A stretch of DNA of 64,000 bases from Bacteroides caecigallinarum (GTDB lineage Bacteria; Bacteroidota; Bacteroidia; Bacteroidales; Bacteroidaceae). The stretch covers positions 1-64,000 of the forward strand of contig NZ_JACJLE010000009.1 in NCBI RefSeq assembly GCF_016901995.1, written 5' to 3'. Below, piece after piece: positions 28,901 through 36,547 of this stretch. The position numbers were made by a program, and so were the translations under genes. The notes beneath the pieces were generated by a model. It searched no databases and had not been told where the DNA came from. It saw only the letters and a program-made list of their open reading frames with translations. How positions within the stretch are numbered: position 1 is the first letter of the stretch; each line of letters begins with the position of its first letter.

Positions 28901-30215
28901 AATCATAGCCGCATTGTTGAAAAGAATCTACAGTCTGACGGAAAACTATTTTGATGCGGACAAAACTGTAGGAATCATTGTGCCATATCGCAACCAGATA
29001 GCAATGATAAGAAAGGAGATTTCATCTCTCGGCATTCCGGAACTGATGAATATCTCCATAGACACTGTAGAAAGATATCAGGGAAGCCAGAGGGATATTA
29101 TAATATATTCCTTCACCGTAAGAAATACCAGCCAGCTGAATTTCCTTACATCGAATACTTTCCGCGAGGAAGATGCAATCATAGACAGGAAACTGAATGT
29201 AGCCATCACCCGTGCCAGAAAGCAGATGATAATGACAGGCAATCCGCAGGTGCTTAGCGCAAACATCACGTTCTATAAGCTGATGGAATATATCCGCATG
29301 AATAATGGGTTTATTGATACTAATACAAATGACTTCTGTAAAGGTAACTTTACTATACCTTCATACGACATGAACTGGGAAACGGATGGTAAATCGTATT
29401 CCATAAAACCGGAATTTGAACAAGCATTCAACGCCATTATAGAAAGACAATATTCGGAGATAGTCTATTTATCAGGAATGGATGTCGCACGTGCCAAGGA
29501 ACTGATTTCATACGGGAGAACAGATTTCAACTCTTTACACGGCTTGAAAGCAGATGACTACGCCCTACTGTTCAACTTTCATGAAATGAGAAAACAATAT
29601 TCGGCTGCCATGGCAATGTACGAGGACTGTGGAAACTGGCTGAGGAATGCCATACGAAATGTTTCGGGAAGAATGGTATTCTGCGATATATCATATGAAT
29701 CGGCTGCATCAGGCCTGGCATTCATAGACCTGTGCAGGCAGCTGAACCATACGGATATATATTACTTGGGAATATACCCTAAGGAAGAAATGGGACAAAC
29801 GAGCGAAAAATTCCTTACGTCAGAGAACTACAAACACGTGAAATGGAGTCTGTATCCACGCATCACGGCTGTAAGCGACAGTTTCTGGAAATCACACTCC
29901 GTACTTCCTGAACTTGTTATATTCAATATGTCGAACATTATGGGCTGCATATCTCCTATCGAAGCAAGACATCTTGCCATGTACATAAACCAACTGGTAC
30001 ACGCACGCCCAACGAACCACTACATCACCATATACAGGGATGATGCAGGAAACATGGCTAACAGAAATGCATATATGGCTTTCTGCAGTCACCTGGGCAG
30101 AGAGTTCATCAGCCTGAACGAACAAATGCCAATGACAGCAAAATATTATTTAGGGAAAAACACTAATATTCCTGAATATAAGGAATTTATTTACGAAATA
30201 AAATCAAACAGATAA
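25938..30215 (+). CDS. Dna2-like PD-(D/E)XK nuclease / SF1 helicase
   Basis: The 1,425-residue protein joins a RecB/Cas4-like nuclease to an Upf1/Dna2-type helicase. The nuclease centre is near 345-395: GRVDLL (Asp), then IEQKSGKK (Glu-x-Lys), then HFIQMMLYQGVLMY. The helicase has Walker A GPPGTGKT (near 705), Walker B IIDEASQ (near 825), motif III GDYKQLPA (near 856), motif V YQGSQRDIII (near 1048) and motif VI ITRARKQ (near 1090). The N-terminal 330 and C-terminal 320 residues match nothing I recognise. No Cas4-type cysteine cluster is obvious. It is coupled to the preceding lipoprotein and 9 bp before an SDR gene. A role in DNA repair or defence is possible but not shown. Confidence 0.85.
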   Translation: MTDRPEHIDIQSFDFFQRIEKIHTQPAASQDNLRAKYILLYKVLQQACYELTTGVTASFANMFSRLDFICKEKKMTPSDRYAIQTMRRNCNSAMGDNFQPDMNEYLYDLRAIVRFISLGFEEDIPASILPQIPHSNRPYSGTRLSHIPYVRASVNSWNENLIFASTDSDEDPMIVINYAKGGFNGDMLYLNDLLEENMQINLLGVKVDEENHYIPELIILHPDFLIDISSLASCFREYGHHPLNFFMSRIKPKANTHHILMGNLAGLFLDDYINERNTQPVTYAGSLKKFFSASALDFCTCPIPDNFHTMAQAQMINIRSFVNDILPHSIPSFDRNKVMLEASFICEKLGLQGRVDLLQNDFKVLIEQKSGKKDEYNKRHKEDHFIQMMLYQGVLMYNFGKATEDMQTFLLYSRYTDGLIIEHFTDKLFRESIKLRNMIVCNEMAFSEGAISNVTEEIDTDLLNELQVHNKLWTDYQEPELYKTIQTLKHCSPLEKAYFQRFFTFISKESVLARTGGSDDSSRGFASVWNTPLAEKIENGNILTGLKIKDKRKSSPNKGYDLIELSIPAQGDDFLPNFRKGDIIIFYPYTEKPDVRDEILMKGNITEITPDNITIILRNGQQNKDIIGGNNDTFAIEHDSSDVSASAGIRGLFSFLSAHTDRKELLLGAREPSFNEGVKLNGSYGRFDEIILKEKQAEDYFLLVGPPGTGKTSCALRFMVEEALSEKNTSILLLSYTNRAVDEICNMLVDSGIASNTPFIRIGHEMSCDKRFEPFLLKNQLEDCPKLTDIKKKISDTRIFVGTTTAINNRLNLFDIKHFDMAIIDEASQILEPDLIGILSARSGNCNAIDKFVLIGDYKQLPAIALQNAESAKITDPLLNTIGLYDCRNSLFERLYRQSDEKAKSVLRKQGRMHPAIAEFPNTTFYSRECLECVPLPHQEEELPYANIPENPDMIEKLLTSRRMVFITAPTPENISASSDKANINEAKIIAALLKRIYSLTENYFDADKTVGIIVPYRNQIAMIRKEISSLGIPELMNISIDTVERYQGSQRDIIIYSFTVRNTSQLNFLTSNTFREEDAIIDRKLNVAITRARKQMIMTGNPQVLSANITFYKLMEYIRMNNGFIDTNTNDFCKGNFTIPSYDMNWETDGKSYSIKPEFEQAFNAIIERQYSEIVYLSGMDVARAKELISYGRTDFNSLHGLKADDYALLFNFHEMRKQYSAAMAMYEDCGNWLRNAIRNVSGRMVFCDISYESAASGLAFIDLCRQLNHTDIYYLGIYPKEEMGQTSEKFLTSENYKHVKWSLYPRITAVSDSFWKSHSVLPELVIFNMSNIMGCISPIEARHLAMYINQLVHARPTNHYITIYRDDAGNMANRNAYMAFCSHLGREFISLNEQMPMTAKYYLGKNTNIPEYKEFIYEIKSNR

Positions 30216-30224
30216 AGAACAGCA

Positions 30225-30965
30225 ATGACAAACAATACGAAACGTGCAGTAATTATGGGAGCTACTTCAGGATTAGGCTATGAAGTGGCACGACTTCTGC
30301 TTGCAGATGGCTGGAAACTGGGAGTGGCAGGCCGAAGAGAAGAGAACCTGAAGAAATTACAGTCGGAATATCCAGGACAGGTATGCATAAAAGCCATAGA
30401 CGTAAAGGACTGCAATGCCGACAAGGCACTTCTATCTCTGATTGACGAACTTGGCGGTATGGATATGTATTTCCACAGTTCTGGTATAGGATATCAGAAT
30501 ACGAGACTTGATGCCGATATAGAACTGAATACACTTGAAACAAACGGAACCGGATTTACCAGACTGGTAGGTACTGCTTTCAGATATTTCAGAGAAAAAG
30601 GCAGAGGACATATTGCAGTGATAAGTTCCATTGCCGGAACGAAAGGTTTGGGTGTAGCACCTGCATATTCTGCCACAAAGAGATTTCAAAACACATATAT
30701 TGATGCACTCGAACAACTTGCCGGAATGCAGAAGCTGAATATCCGTTTCACGGACATACGCCCCGGATTCGTCGCTACAAGTCTGCTTAACGACGGCAAG
30801 AATTATCCTATGCTGATGAAAACGTCATACGCAGCAAAGCTGATAGTAAAAGCCTTAAAGAGAAATAAAAGAATAGCTGTGATAGACTGGAAATACAGCA
30901 TACTGGTATTCTTCTGGAAACTCATACCGCGATGCATCTGGAAAAGGATGAAAGTGAAAAACTAA
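30225..30965 (+). CDS. Short-chain dehydrogenase/reductase
   Basis: The 246-residue oxidoreductase has the nucleotide-binding motif GATSGLGYE (near 12-20), the HSSG strand motif where NNAG is usual, and the catalytic Ser...Tyr-xxx-Lys (ISSIAGTKG, then YSATKR). The R at the end of the second strand (AGRREEN) favours NADP. It has a basic, hydrophobic C-terminus (ILVFFWKLIPRCIWKRM) that may touch the membrane. It is the third gene after the lipoprotein and helicase. Substrate is unknown. Confidence 0.9.
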   Translation: MTNNTKRAVIMGATSGLGYEVARLLLADGWKLGVAGRREENLKKLQSEYPGQVCIKAIDVKDCNADKALLSLIDELGGMDMYFHSSGIGYQNTRLDADIELNTLETNGTGFTRLVGTAFRYFREKGRGHIAVISSIAGTKGLGVAPAYSATKRFQNTYIDALEQLAGMQKLNIRFTDIRPGFVATSLLNDGKNYPMLMKTSYAAKLIVKALKRNKRIAVIDWKYSILVFFWKLIPRCIWKRMKVKN

Positions 30966-30966
30966 A

Positions 30967-32334
30967 TCATGCAGTATGCAGAACTTTCTCTTTTTCCACT
31001 ATACGGCATAATCTGCGATATACATATCTGAATGCCGGAAGAAGAAAGGCCACGGCAAACATCCATGCCACAGGATCACCAAAGCATACCGCCCAGTATC
31101 CCCACATTGGAACAGCCACTACGCTGACCAATACACGGGCTATCATCTCTGCCACTCCGGAAAGCATAGACAACTGGGTATAACCGGCTCCCTGAATGGT
31201 ATATCTGAATATACACACCATACCCAAAAATATGAAGAATGAAGCCGATACATGCAGAAACAATGCCGTGTCGGCCAATACTTCTGTTTCAGAGGCATCG
31301 ACAAACAGCATGGCTATCTCTTCAGAAAAATTCCACAAAACCAGATTTACCATTGCTACATAGGCTACAGTAAGCAACATTGATGCTTTAACACCCTGCC
31401 ATATTCTCTCCGGTTTTCCTGCTCCGTAGTTCTGTCCGCTGTATGTAGCCATTGCCATACCAAGACTTTCGAGCATACAGAGGAAGAACATCTTTATTCT
31501 CATAGCTGCAGTAAATGCCGCCACACATGCCGTCCCCAAAGCATTGTTGGAACCCTGAAGCATTATACTGCCAATGGCTGTTATGGAAAACTGGAGTCCC
31601 ATAGGTGCACCTATGTAGAGCAACTGTTTCGCCAATTCAGGTCGGAAACGTCTGTCTGCAGGAGCAGTTTTAAGAATGTCAAACTTGCGATACATATACT
31701 TATAGCACATAAGTGCCGATACCCCCTGCGAAACAACAGTGGCTATAGCAGCACCGGCAACACCCCATCCCAACACCAGGATACATACCAGATCGAGAAC
31801 AATGTTCAGTACAGTAGATATTAGAAGGAACCAGAACGGTGTCTTGCTGTCGCCCAATGCACGTATTATACTGGAAAGAAGATTATAATAGAAAGTACAC
31901 GGAATACCGATAAAAGTTACCAAGAGATATAGATAAGCTCCTTCCATGATATTATCAGGTGTCTGCATCCATTTCAAGATATAGGCACAAAGCAGACTCG
32001 TAACAATGGCTATAGCAACAGACATCACTCCTGCCAGTTTCAGGCTGACCGATACAAATCTGCGCATAGTGACATAATCGCGTGCACCGAATTTCTGAGC
32101 AACAGGAATACCGAAACCACCGCAACATCCATTACAGAAGCCAAGGATAAGAAACACGACAGACGTGCTTGCACCTACAGATGCCAGTGCATTTATACCA
32201 AGAAACTTACCCACTATCGCAGCATCTACAAACGAATATGTCTGCTGAAGCAGATTTCCCAATAAGAGTGGAACTGTGAAATTCAATATAAGAGGCAGAG
32301 GAGCCCCGGATGTCATCTCTTTAGACTTTGCCAT
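30967..32334 (-). CDS. MATE-family efflux transporter
   Basis: The 455-residue inner-membrane protein has about 12 hydrophobic segments in two halves. The family-typical start (GAPLPLILNFTVPLLLGNLLQQTYSFVD) and an internal QGSNNALGTACVAAF repeat are visible. It exports cationic compounds or drugs using ion gradients; substrate is not predictable. Its stop lies one base from the stop of the convergent SDR gene, with no room for a terminator. A -7 box (TACCTTTG, minus strand 32367-32360) lies 26 nt upstream of the ATG. Confidence 0.92.
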   Translation of the reverse strand: MAKSKEMTSGAPLPLILNFTVPLLLGNLLQQTYSFVDAAIVGKFLGINALASVGASTSVVFLILGFCNGCCGGFGIPVAQKFGARDYVTMRRFVSVSLKLAGVMSVAIAIVTSLLCAYILKWMQTPDNIMEGAYLYLLVTFIGIPCTFYYNLLSSIIRALGDSKTPFWFLLISTVLNIVLDLVCILVLGWGVAGAAIATVVSQGVSALMCYKYMYRKFDILKTAPADRRFRPELAKQLLYIGAPMGLQFSITAIGSIMLQGSNNALGTACVAAFTAAMRIKMFFLCMLESLGMAMATYSGQNYGAGKPERIWQGVKASMLLTVAYVAMVNLVLWNFSEEIAMLFVDASETEVLADTALFLHVSASFFIFLGMVCIFRYTIQGAGYTQLSMLSGVAEMIARVLVSVVAVPMWGYWAVCFGDPVAWMFAVAFLLPAFRYVYRRLCRIVEKEKVLHTA

Positions 32335-32359
32335 ATATCCTGTACTTTTTACCGGGATG

Positions 32360-32367
32360 CAAAGGTA
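32360..32367 (-). promoter_or_regulatory. -7 box of the MATE gene
   Basis: A consensus TACCTTTG reads leftward, giving a start near 32355 and a 20-nt leader. Confidence 0.6.
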
Positions 32368-32409
32368 ATGTATTTTCTACACTCATAGACTTAGGGTTAT
32401 CAGGATTTT

Positions 32410-32468
32410 AACAAAAAATAAACTGCACCGGACGATATTGTTCTCACAATCATCATCCGATGCAGTTT
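32410..32468 (-). terminator. Terminator of the phosphoglucomutase gene
   Basis: An 8-bp outer stem (32420-32427 with 32461-32468) is extended by further pairing, followed on the minus strand by a T-rich tract (32410-32419). It lies 58 bp after the pgm stop. Confidence 0.7.
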
Positions 32469-32525
32469 GAATATTATTTGAAAATTGTTTGCAAAAGCAT
32501 TGCAAAGCCTTTGCAAGACATCTTA

Positions 32526-34271
32526 TCAGATACCAAGAGATTTCTTGACAGCTTCAATCTTTTCTTCAGCGTCAGCGCATGCTCCTGCATAGCACTTAGG
32601 ACATGCCATTTCGCCCTTGATTTCCATATAGAACTTAATCTTAGGCTCTGTACCTGAAGGACGTACAGAAATCTTAGTACCGTCTTCTGTGAAGAACTGA
32701 AGTACGTTAGATGGTTCCGGCATATCAATGTCTGTTACATTACCGTTGCCGTCTGTTGCCTTAAGAGTCTTGTAGTCCTTAACAAGAGCAACTTTAGAAC
32801 CGCCAAGTTCCTTAGGAGGACATGCACGGAAGTTGTCCATCATAGCCTTGATTTCATCAGCACCGCTCTTACCAGGTTTAGTAACGTTTACAGTCACTTC
32901 TTTAGAGAAACCGTATTCAACGTAGATTTCCATCAATATATCATACAATGTCTTGCCCTGATCCTTAGCCCAAGCACAGATTTCAGCAAGAAGAGCACAT
33001 GCAGAAACAGCATCTTTATCACGAACGAAATCTTCAGCAAGGAATCCGTAGCTTTCTTCACCACCACCGATATACTGTTTGATACCTTCGTTCAGACGGA
33101 TCTGACGTGCAATCCATTTGAAACCAGTGTAGCAGTCGTACATTTCGATATTGTTCTTGTCAGCCACAGCCTTGATAAGTTCAGTAGTAACGATAGTCTT
33201 AACAACGAATTCATTACCCTTCATCTTACCCATAGCGATACGGTTCTTGATGATGTAGTACAAGAAGATCAAGCAAGTCTGGTTACCGTTGATAAGTACC
33301 CATTCGCCTTCGCTGTTCTTGCAAGCCATACCAACACGGTCAGCATCAGGGTCAGAAGCCATAACGATATCAGCATCGATACTCTTTGCAAGGTTGATAG
33401 CAAGTGTAAGAGCCTCAGCATTTTCAGGGTTTGGAGAGATTACAGTTGGGAAGTCACCACTCTTAACCATCTGTTCCGGAACGCAGTGAACATTCTCGAA
33501 TCCCCACATCTTAAGAGCCTGAGGGATAAGCATCATACCTGTTCCGTGGATAGGAGTATAGACAATCTTGAGGTCTTTCTGACGTTTGATAACTTCAGGG
33601 TCGATAGAGATTGAGTGTACTTTTTCCAAATAGATATCATCCACATCCTTACCGATAATCTGTATAAGGTCTTTGTTGCCTTCGAATTTGATATCTGCAG
33701 CAGAAGCAATCTTGTTAACTTCGTCAATGATACCCTTGTCGTGTGGAGCAAGAACCTGTGCACCATCATCCCAGTATGCCTTGTAGCCGTTATATTCCTT
33801 TGGATTGTGTGAAGCAGTAAGGATAATACCGCTCTGGCAGCCAAGATGACGGATAGCAAACGACATTTCAGGAGTTGGACGCATATCGTCGAAAAGATAT
33901 ACCTTAATACCGTTTGCAGAGAAAATATTAGCAGAGATTTCAGCAAACAGGCGGCTATTGTTACGGCAGTCGTGACCAACAACTACAGAGATATCTTTCT
34001 TGCCTGCAAAACATTTATTAAGATAGTTAGACAATCCCTGAGTTGCAGCACCTACAGTGTAGATATTCATGCGGTTTGAGCCAACGCCCATGATACCACG
34101 CAAACCACCTGTACCAAATTCAAGATCTTTATAGAATGCTTCAATCAAGTCTGTCTTGTCTTCGTTTTCGATCATACGTTTTACTTCTGCCTGAGTTTCG
34201 GCATCATATGCTGGTGTCAACCATTTTTGTGCCTTCTCAATACAAAGCTTAATTAATTCTTCGTTTCCCAT
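32526..34271 (-). CDS. pgm: Phosphoglucomutase / phosphomannomutase
   Basis: The 581-residue alpha-D-phosphohexomutase interconverts sugar 1- and 6-phosphates. The phosphoserine loop is TASHNPKEYNGYK (near 139), the metal loop DPDADRVG (near 305), the sugar-binding loop GGEESYG (near 400), and the phosphate-binding RPSGTEPKIKFY (near 535). A Cys-rich tail (CPKCYAGACADAEEK) is typical of the Bacteroidetes form. Codon use indicates high expression. A -7 box (TATTTTTG, minus strand 34326-34319) lies 48 nt before the ATG. Confidence 0.95.
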   Translation of the reverse strand: MGNEELIKLCIEKAQKWLTPAYDAETQAEVKRMIENEDKTDLIEAFYKDLEFGTGGLRGIMGVGSNRMNIYTVGAATQGLSNYLNKCFAGKKDISVVVGHDCRNNSRLFAEISANIFSANGIKVYLFDDMRPTPEMSFAIRHLGCQSGIILTASHNPKEYNGYKAYWDDGAQVLAPHDKGIIDEVNKIASAADIKFEGNKDLIQIIGKDVDDIYLEKVHSISIDPEVIKRQKDLKIVYTPIHGTGMMLIPQALKMWGFENVHCVPEQMVKSGDFPTVISPNPENAEALTLAINLAKSIDADIVMASDPDADRVGMACKNSEGEWVLINGNQTCLIFLYYIIKNRIAMGKMKGNEFVVKTIVTTELIKAVADKNNIEMYDCYTGFKWIARQIRLNEGIKQYIGGGEESYGFLAEDFVRDKDAVSACALLAEICAWAKDQGKTLYDILMEIYVEYGFSKEVTVNVTKPGKSGADEIKAMMDNFRACPPKELGGSKVALVKDYKTLKATDGNGNVTDIDMPEPSNVLQFFTEDGTKISVRPSGTEPKIKFYMEIKGEMACPKCYAGACADAEEKIEAVKKSLGI

Positions 34272-34318
34272 GATTAGTTGTTATTAAAATGATTATTGAT
34301 TATATGATTAATTATGCA

Positions 34319-34326
34319 CAAAAATA
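34319..34326 (-). promoter_or_regulatory. -7 box of pgm
   Basis: TATTTTTG reads leftward and fits TAnnTTTG. The start would be near 34314, giving a leader of about 43 nt. Confidence 0.5.
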
Positions 34327-34475
34327 TAAAATAGAAACAAATTATCCTAATGTTTTTTTATCAAATAAGACGTAAAAACAAAAAGAACGACAACAGCAAT
34401 CAAAATTGAAATAAAACCCTGTTGCTATTTCATCAGGATTACAGCAAGAAACATCTTTCAAATAAATACAATAAA

Positions 34476-35168
34476 CTAATCCAATGAAAGTTTATATCCA
34501 TTTCCCCTAATATTAATAATCTGGATACGTTTATCCTTCGACAAGCGATGCCGTATCCTTGTTATCAACACTTGCAGACTTCTTGTACAGAAAAAATCAT
34601 CGTTTCCCCATAATTCCAGCAACACATTCTGCATGGGAACAATAGAATCGAAATTCTGACAGAATCTTTTCAAAACCTCTGTTTCTCTATTTGGAAGTTG
34701 TTCTGTTTCACCAGTAGGTATATATAAAAGAATACCCTTGTCCGCATCAAACTCATAATCTCCAATATTAAACATATGCTGTTCCGATTCCTCTTTTGAA
34801 GAAATACGTCCGGTCAGAGCTTTTATACGTACTATAAGCTCTTTCATGGCAAACGGTTTGCGGATATAGTCATTGGCACCGGTTTCAAATCCTGCCACTA
34901 CGTCATCCACCTCCGTTTTTGCCGTCAGAAATATTACTGGTGTAGTTTTATCGGTGTTACGTATTTTCTTTACCACATCCAGCCCTGACATCTTTGGCAT
35001 CATTATATCAGAAACCAGAACATCGGGTTTTGATTCAAAGAATAGTTTCAATCCCTCCTCGCCATCATAGGACATGCTAACGTCAAAGCCAACACTTTCC
35101 AGTGTATCTTTTATTATCTTCGCCAAAGTTATTTCATCTTCAATAAGCAATACTTTTATCTTTCCCAT
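34476..35168 (-). CDS. OmpR/PhoB-family response regulator
   Basis: The 230-residue protein has a receiver domain (acidic pair in LLIEDE near 8, phospho-acceptor Asp in VSDIMMPKMSG near 53, Lys in RKPFAMKE near 103). The C-terminal winged helix covers about 130-228. The ATG at 35168 was chosen because it lies 4 nt after the kinase stop; an upstream codon at 35201 would overlap the kinase gene. It is the last gene of the GLPGLI-barrel-kinase-regulator operon and is the probable binder of the 11-bp-phased repeats upstream of that operon. Confidence 0.94.
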   Translation of the reverse strand: MGKIKVLLIEDEITLAKIIKDTLESVGFDVSMSYDGEEGLKLFFESKPDVLVSDIMMPKMSGLDVVKKIRNTDKTTPVIFLTAKTEVDDVVAGFETGANDYIRKPFAMKELIVRIKALTGRISSKEESEQHMFNIGDYEFDADKGILLYIPTGETEQLPNRETEVLKRFCQNFDSIVPMQNVLLELWGNDDFFCTRSLQVLITRIRHRLSKDKRIQIINIRGNGYKLSLD

Positions 35169-35172
35169 ATCA

Positions 35173-36495
35173 TTATAATTCAATTGTAAACGTACTTCCA
35201 TTACCCGGAGTACTTGTCAATGAAATCTGTCCTCCATGTCTTTCCACAATCGTTTTTGCAAAATAAAGTCCTATACCATATCCTTTCACTTCATGTACAT
35301 CGCCATGAGGAACACGATAGAATTTCTCGAATACATGTCTCTGATGTTCCTGTGCGATTCCAATCCCGTTGTCTGATACTGAAATAAACAACTTATCTGA
35401 TTTTCTGATTGCTTTAAGCAGTATCCGTACCGACTCACCTGAATACTTTACCGCATTATCGACTAAAGTGGAAACCACGCTCAACATCAGTTTTGCATCG
35501 AATATAGCAGTCAGATTATCATCGGCCTCTATCTGTATATCACAGGCTTTTGCAGTACGTAATCTGGTCTCCTGTACTATTTTCTCAAACATGTCTCTTA
35601 TATTTGTTTCCGATACTTCCAGCCGGAAATTACCTCTTTCCTTCATTGACATCGACAGGATACGCTCCACAAGGGCACTCAGTTTTTCCAGCTGTTCCTT
35701 TGTGTCAAGCAGATATTCCTCCCTTTTTACAGGATTGTCCGCCAAGCCATAATTCAGCAAAGCATCATTTGCCGCGTATGCCACTGCAATAGGAGTCTTC
35801 AGTTCGTGAGTGATATTGCTTGTAAAACTGCTTTTCATCTCGTCAAATTCCATCTGCTTTTTCAGAGTATTTATGAAAAACCAGAAAGAGAATATCACTA
35901 TGGCGACAACCATCAACGAAGTGAATATAATGCCGGACATATTCAACAGTATATATCCGGTCATCAGCCCAGTATCAAATGAATAAAGTTTTTTACCAAG
36001 AGTTGATTTAACTATGATATATCCATTTCGAACAACAGAATCGGGATTTACATTAGATACAAACTCCTGTGTATCCAGCGGACGGAAGATTTCATCTATA
36101 CCTGCCTCCTTAAAATTCTGAAAAAGTATGGAATCCATCATTTCATAAAATTCCGGAGAAGTTACTGAAGATGCCACCTGTTTATTAAAGTCGTCACGCC
36201 TATATACACTTATTGACCTAATTTTATTCCCAAAAGAAGAGTCTCTTTTTATTGATACAATCTTAGACAAATTATCATGACTCAAAAATGCTATGGAGTC
36301 TGTCAGTTGCTCTCGTTTTAACTGAAACGAATAAGCTGCAAGTTCAGACTTGGAAATCAATGAACTGATCTGCATCTCCAACGACTGTCGTTGAGACTTG
36401 TAAAGCCCCGAAAGCCAATACCCCTCATAAGCAGCAATCATGACAACTGAAATTACTGCAATAATCAGGAATCTATGTTTATTATCAATCTTCAT
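35173..36495 (-). CDS. Sensor histidine kinase
   Basis: The 440-residue inner-membrane kinase has a first membrane segment near 10-28, an extracytoplasmic region of about 150 residues, a second segment near 183-208, a HisKA domain with the phospho-acceptor His in THELKTPIA (near 232), and a HATPase domain (VDNAVKYS, VSDNGIGIA, GYGIGLYFAK). Its signal is unknown. The upstream genes encode an outer-membrane barrel and a GLPGLI protein in the same operon, so it may monitor the state of that envelope system. Confidence 0.94.
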   Translation of the reverse strand: MKIDNKHRFLIIAVISVVMIAAYEGYWLSGLYKSQRQSLEMQISSLISKSELAAYSFQLKREQLTDSIAFLSHDNLSKIVSIKRDSSFGNKIRSISVYRRDDFNKQVASSVTSPEFYEMMDSILFQNFKEAGIDEIFRPLDTQEFVSNVNPDSVVRNGYIIVKSTLGKKLYSFDTGLMTGYILLNMSGIIFTSLMVVAIVIFSFWFFINTLKKQMEFDEMKSSFTSNITHELKTPIAVAYAANDALLNYGLADNPVKREEYLLDTKEQLEKLSALVERILSMSMKERGNFRLEVSETNIRDMFEKIVQETRLRTAKACDIQIEADDNLTAIFDAKLMLSVVSTLVDNAVKYSGESVRILLKAIRKSDKLFISVSDNGIGIAQEHQRHVFEKFYRVPHGDVHEVKGYGIGLYFAKTIVERHGGQISLTSTPGNGSTFTIEL

Positions 36496-36547
36496 ACCAA
36501 ATAAATCAGTTTAACAGAACAAAAGTAATAGTTTTAAGGCAATATAA

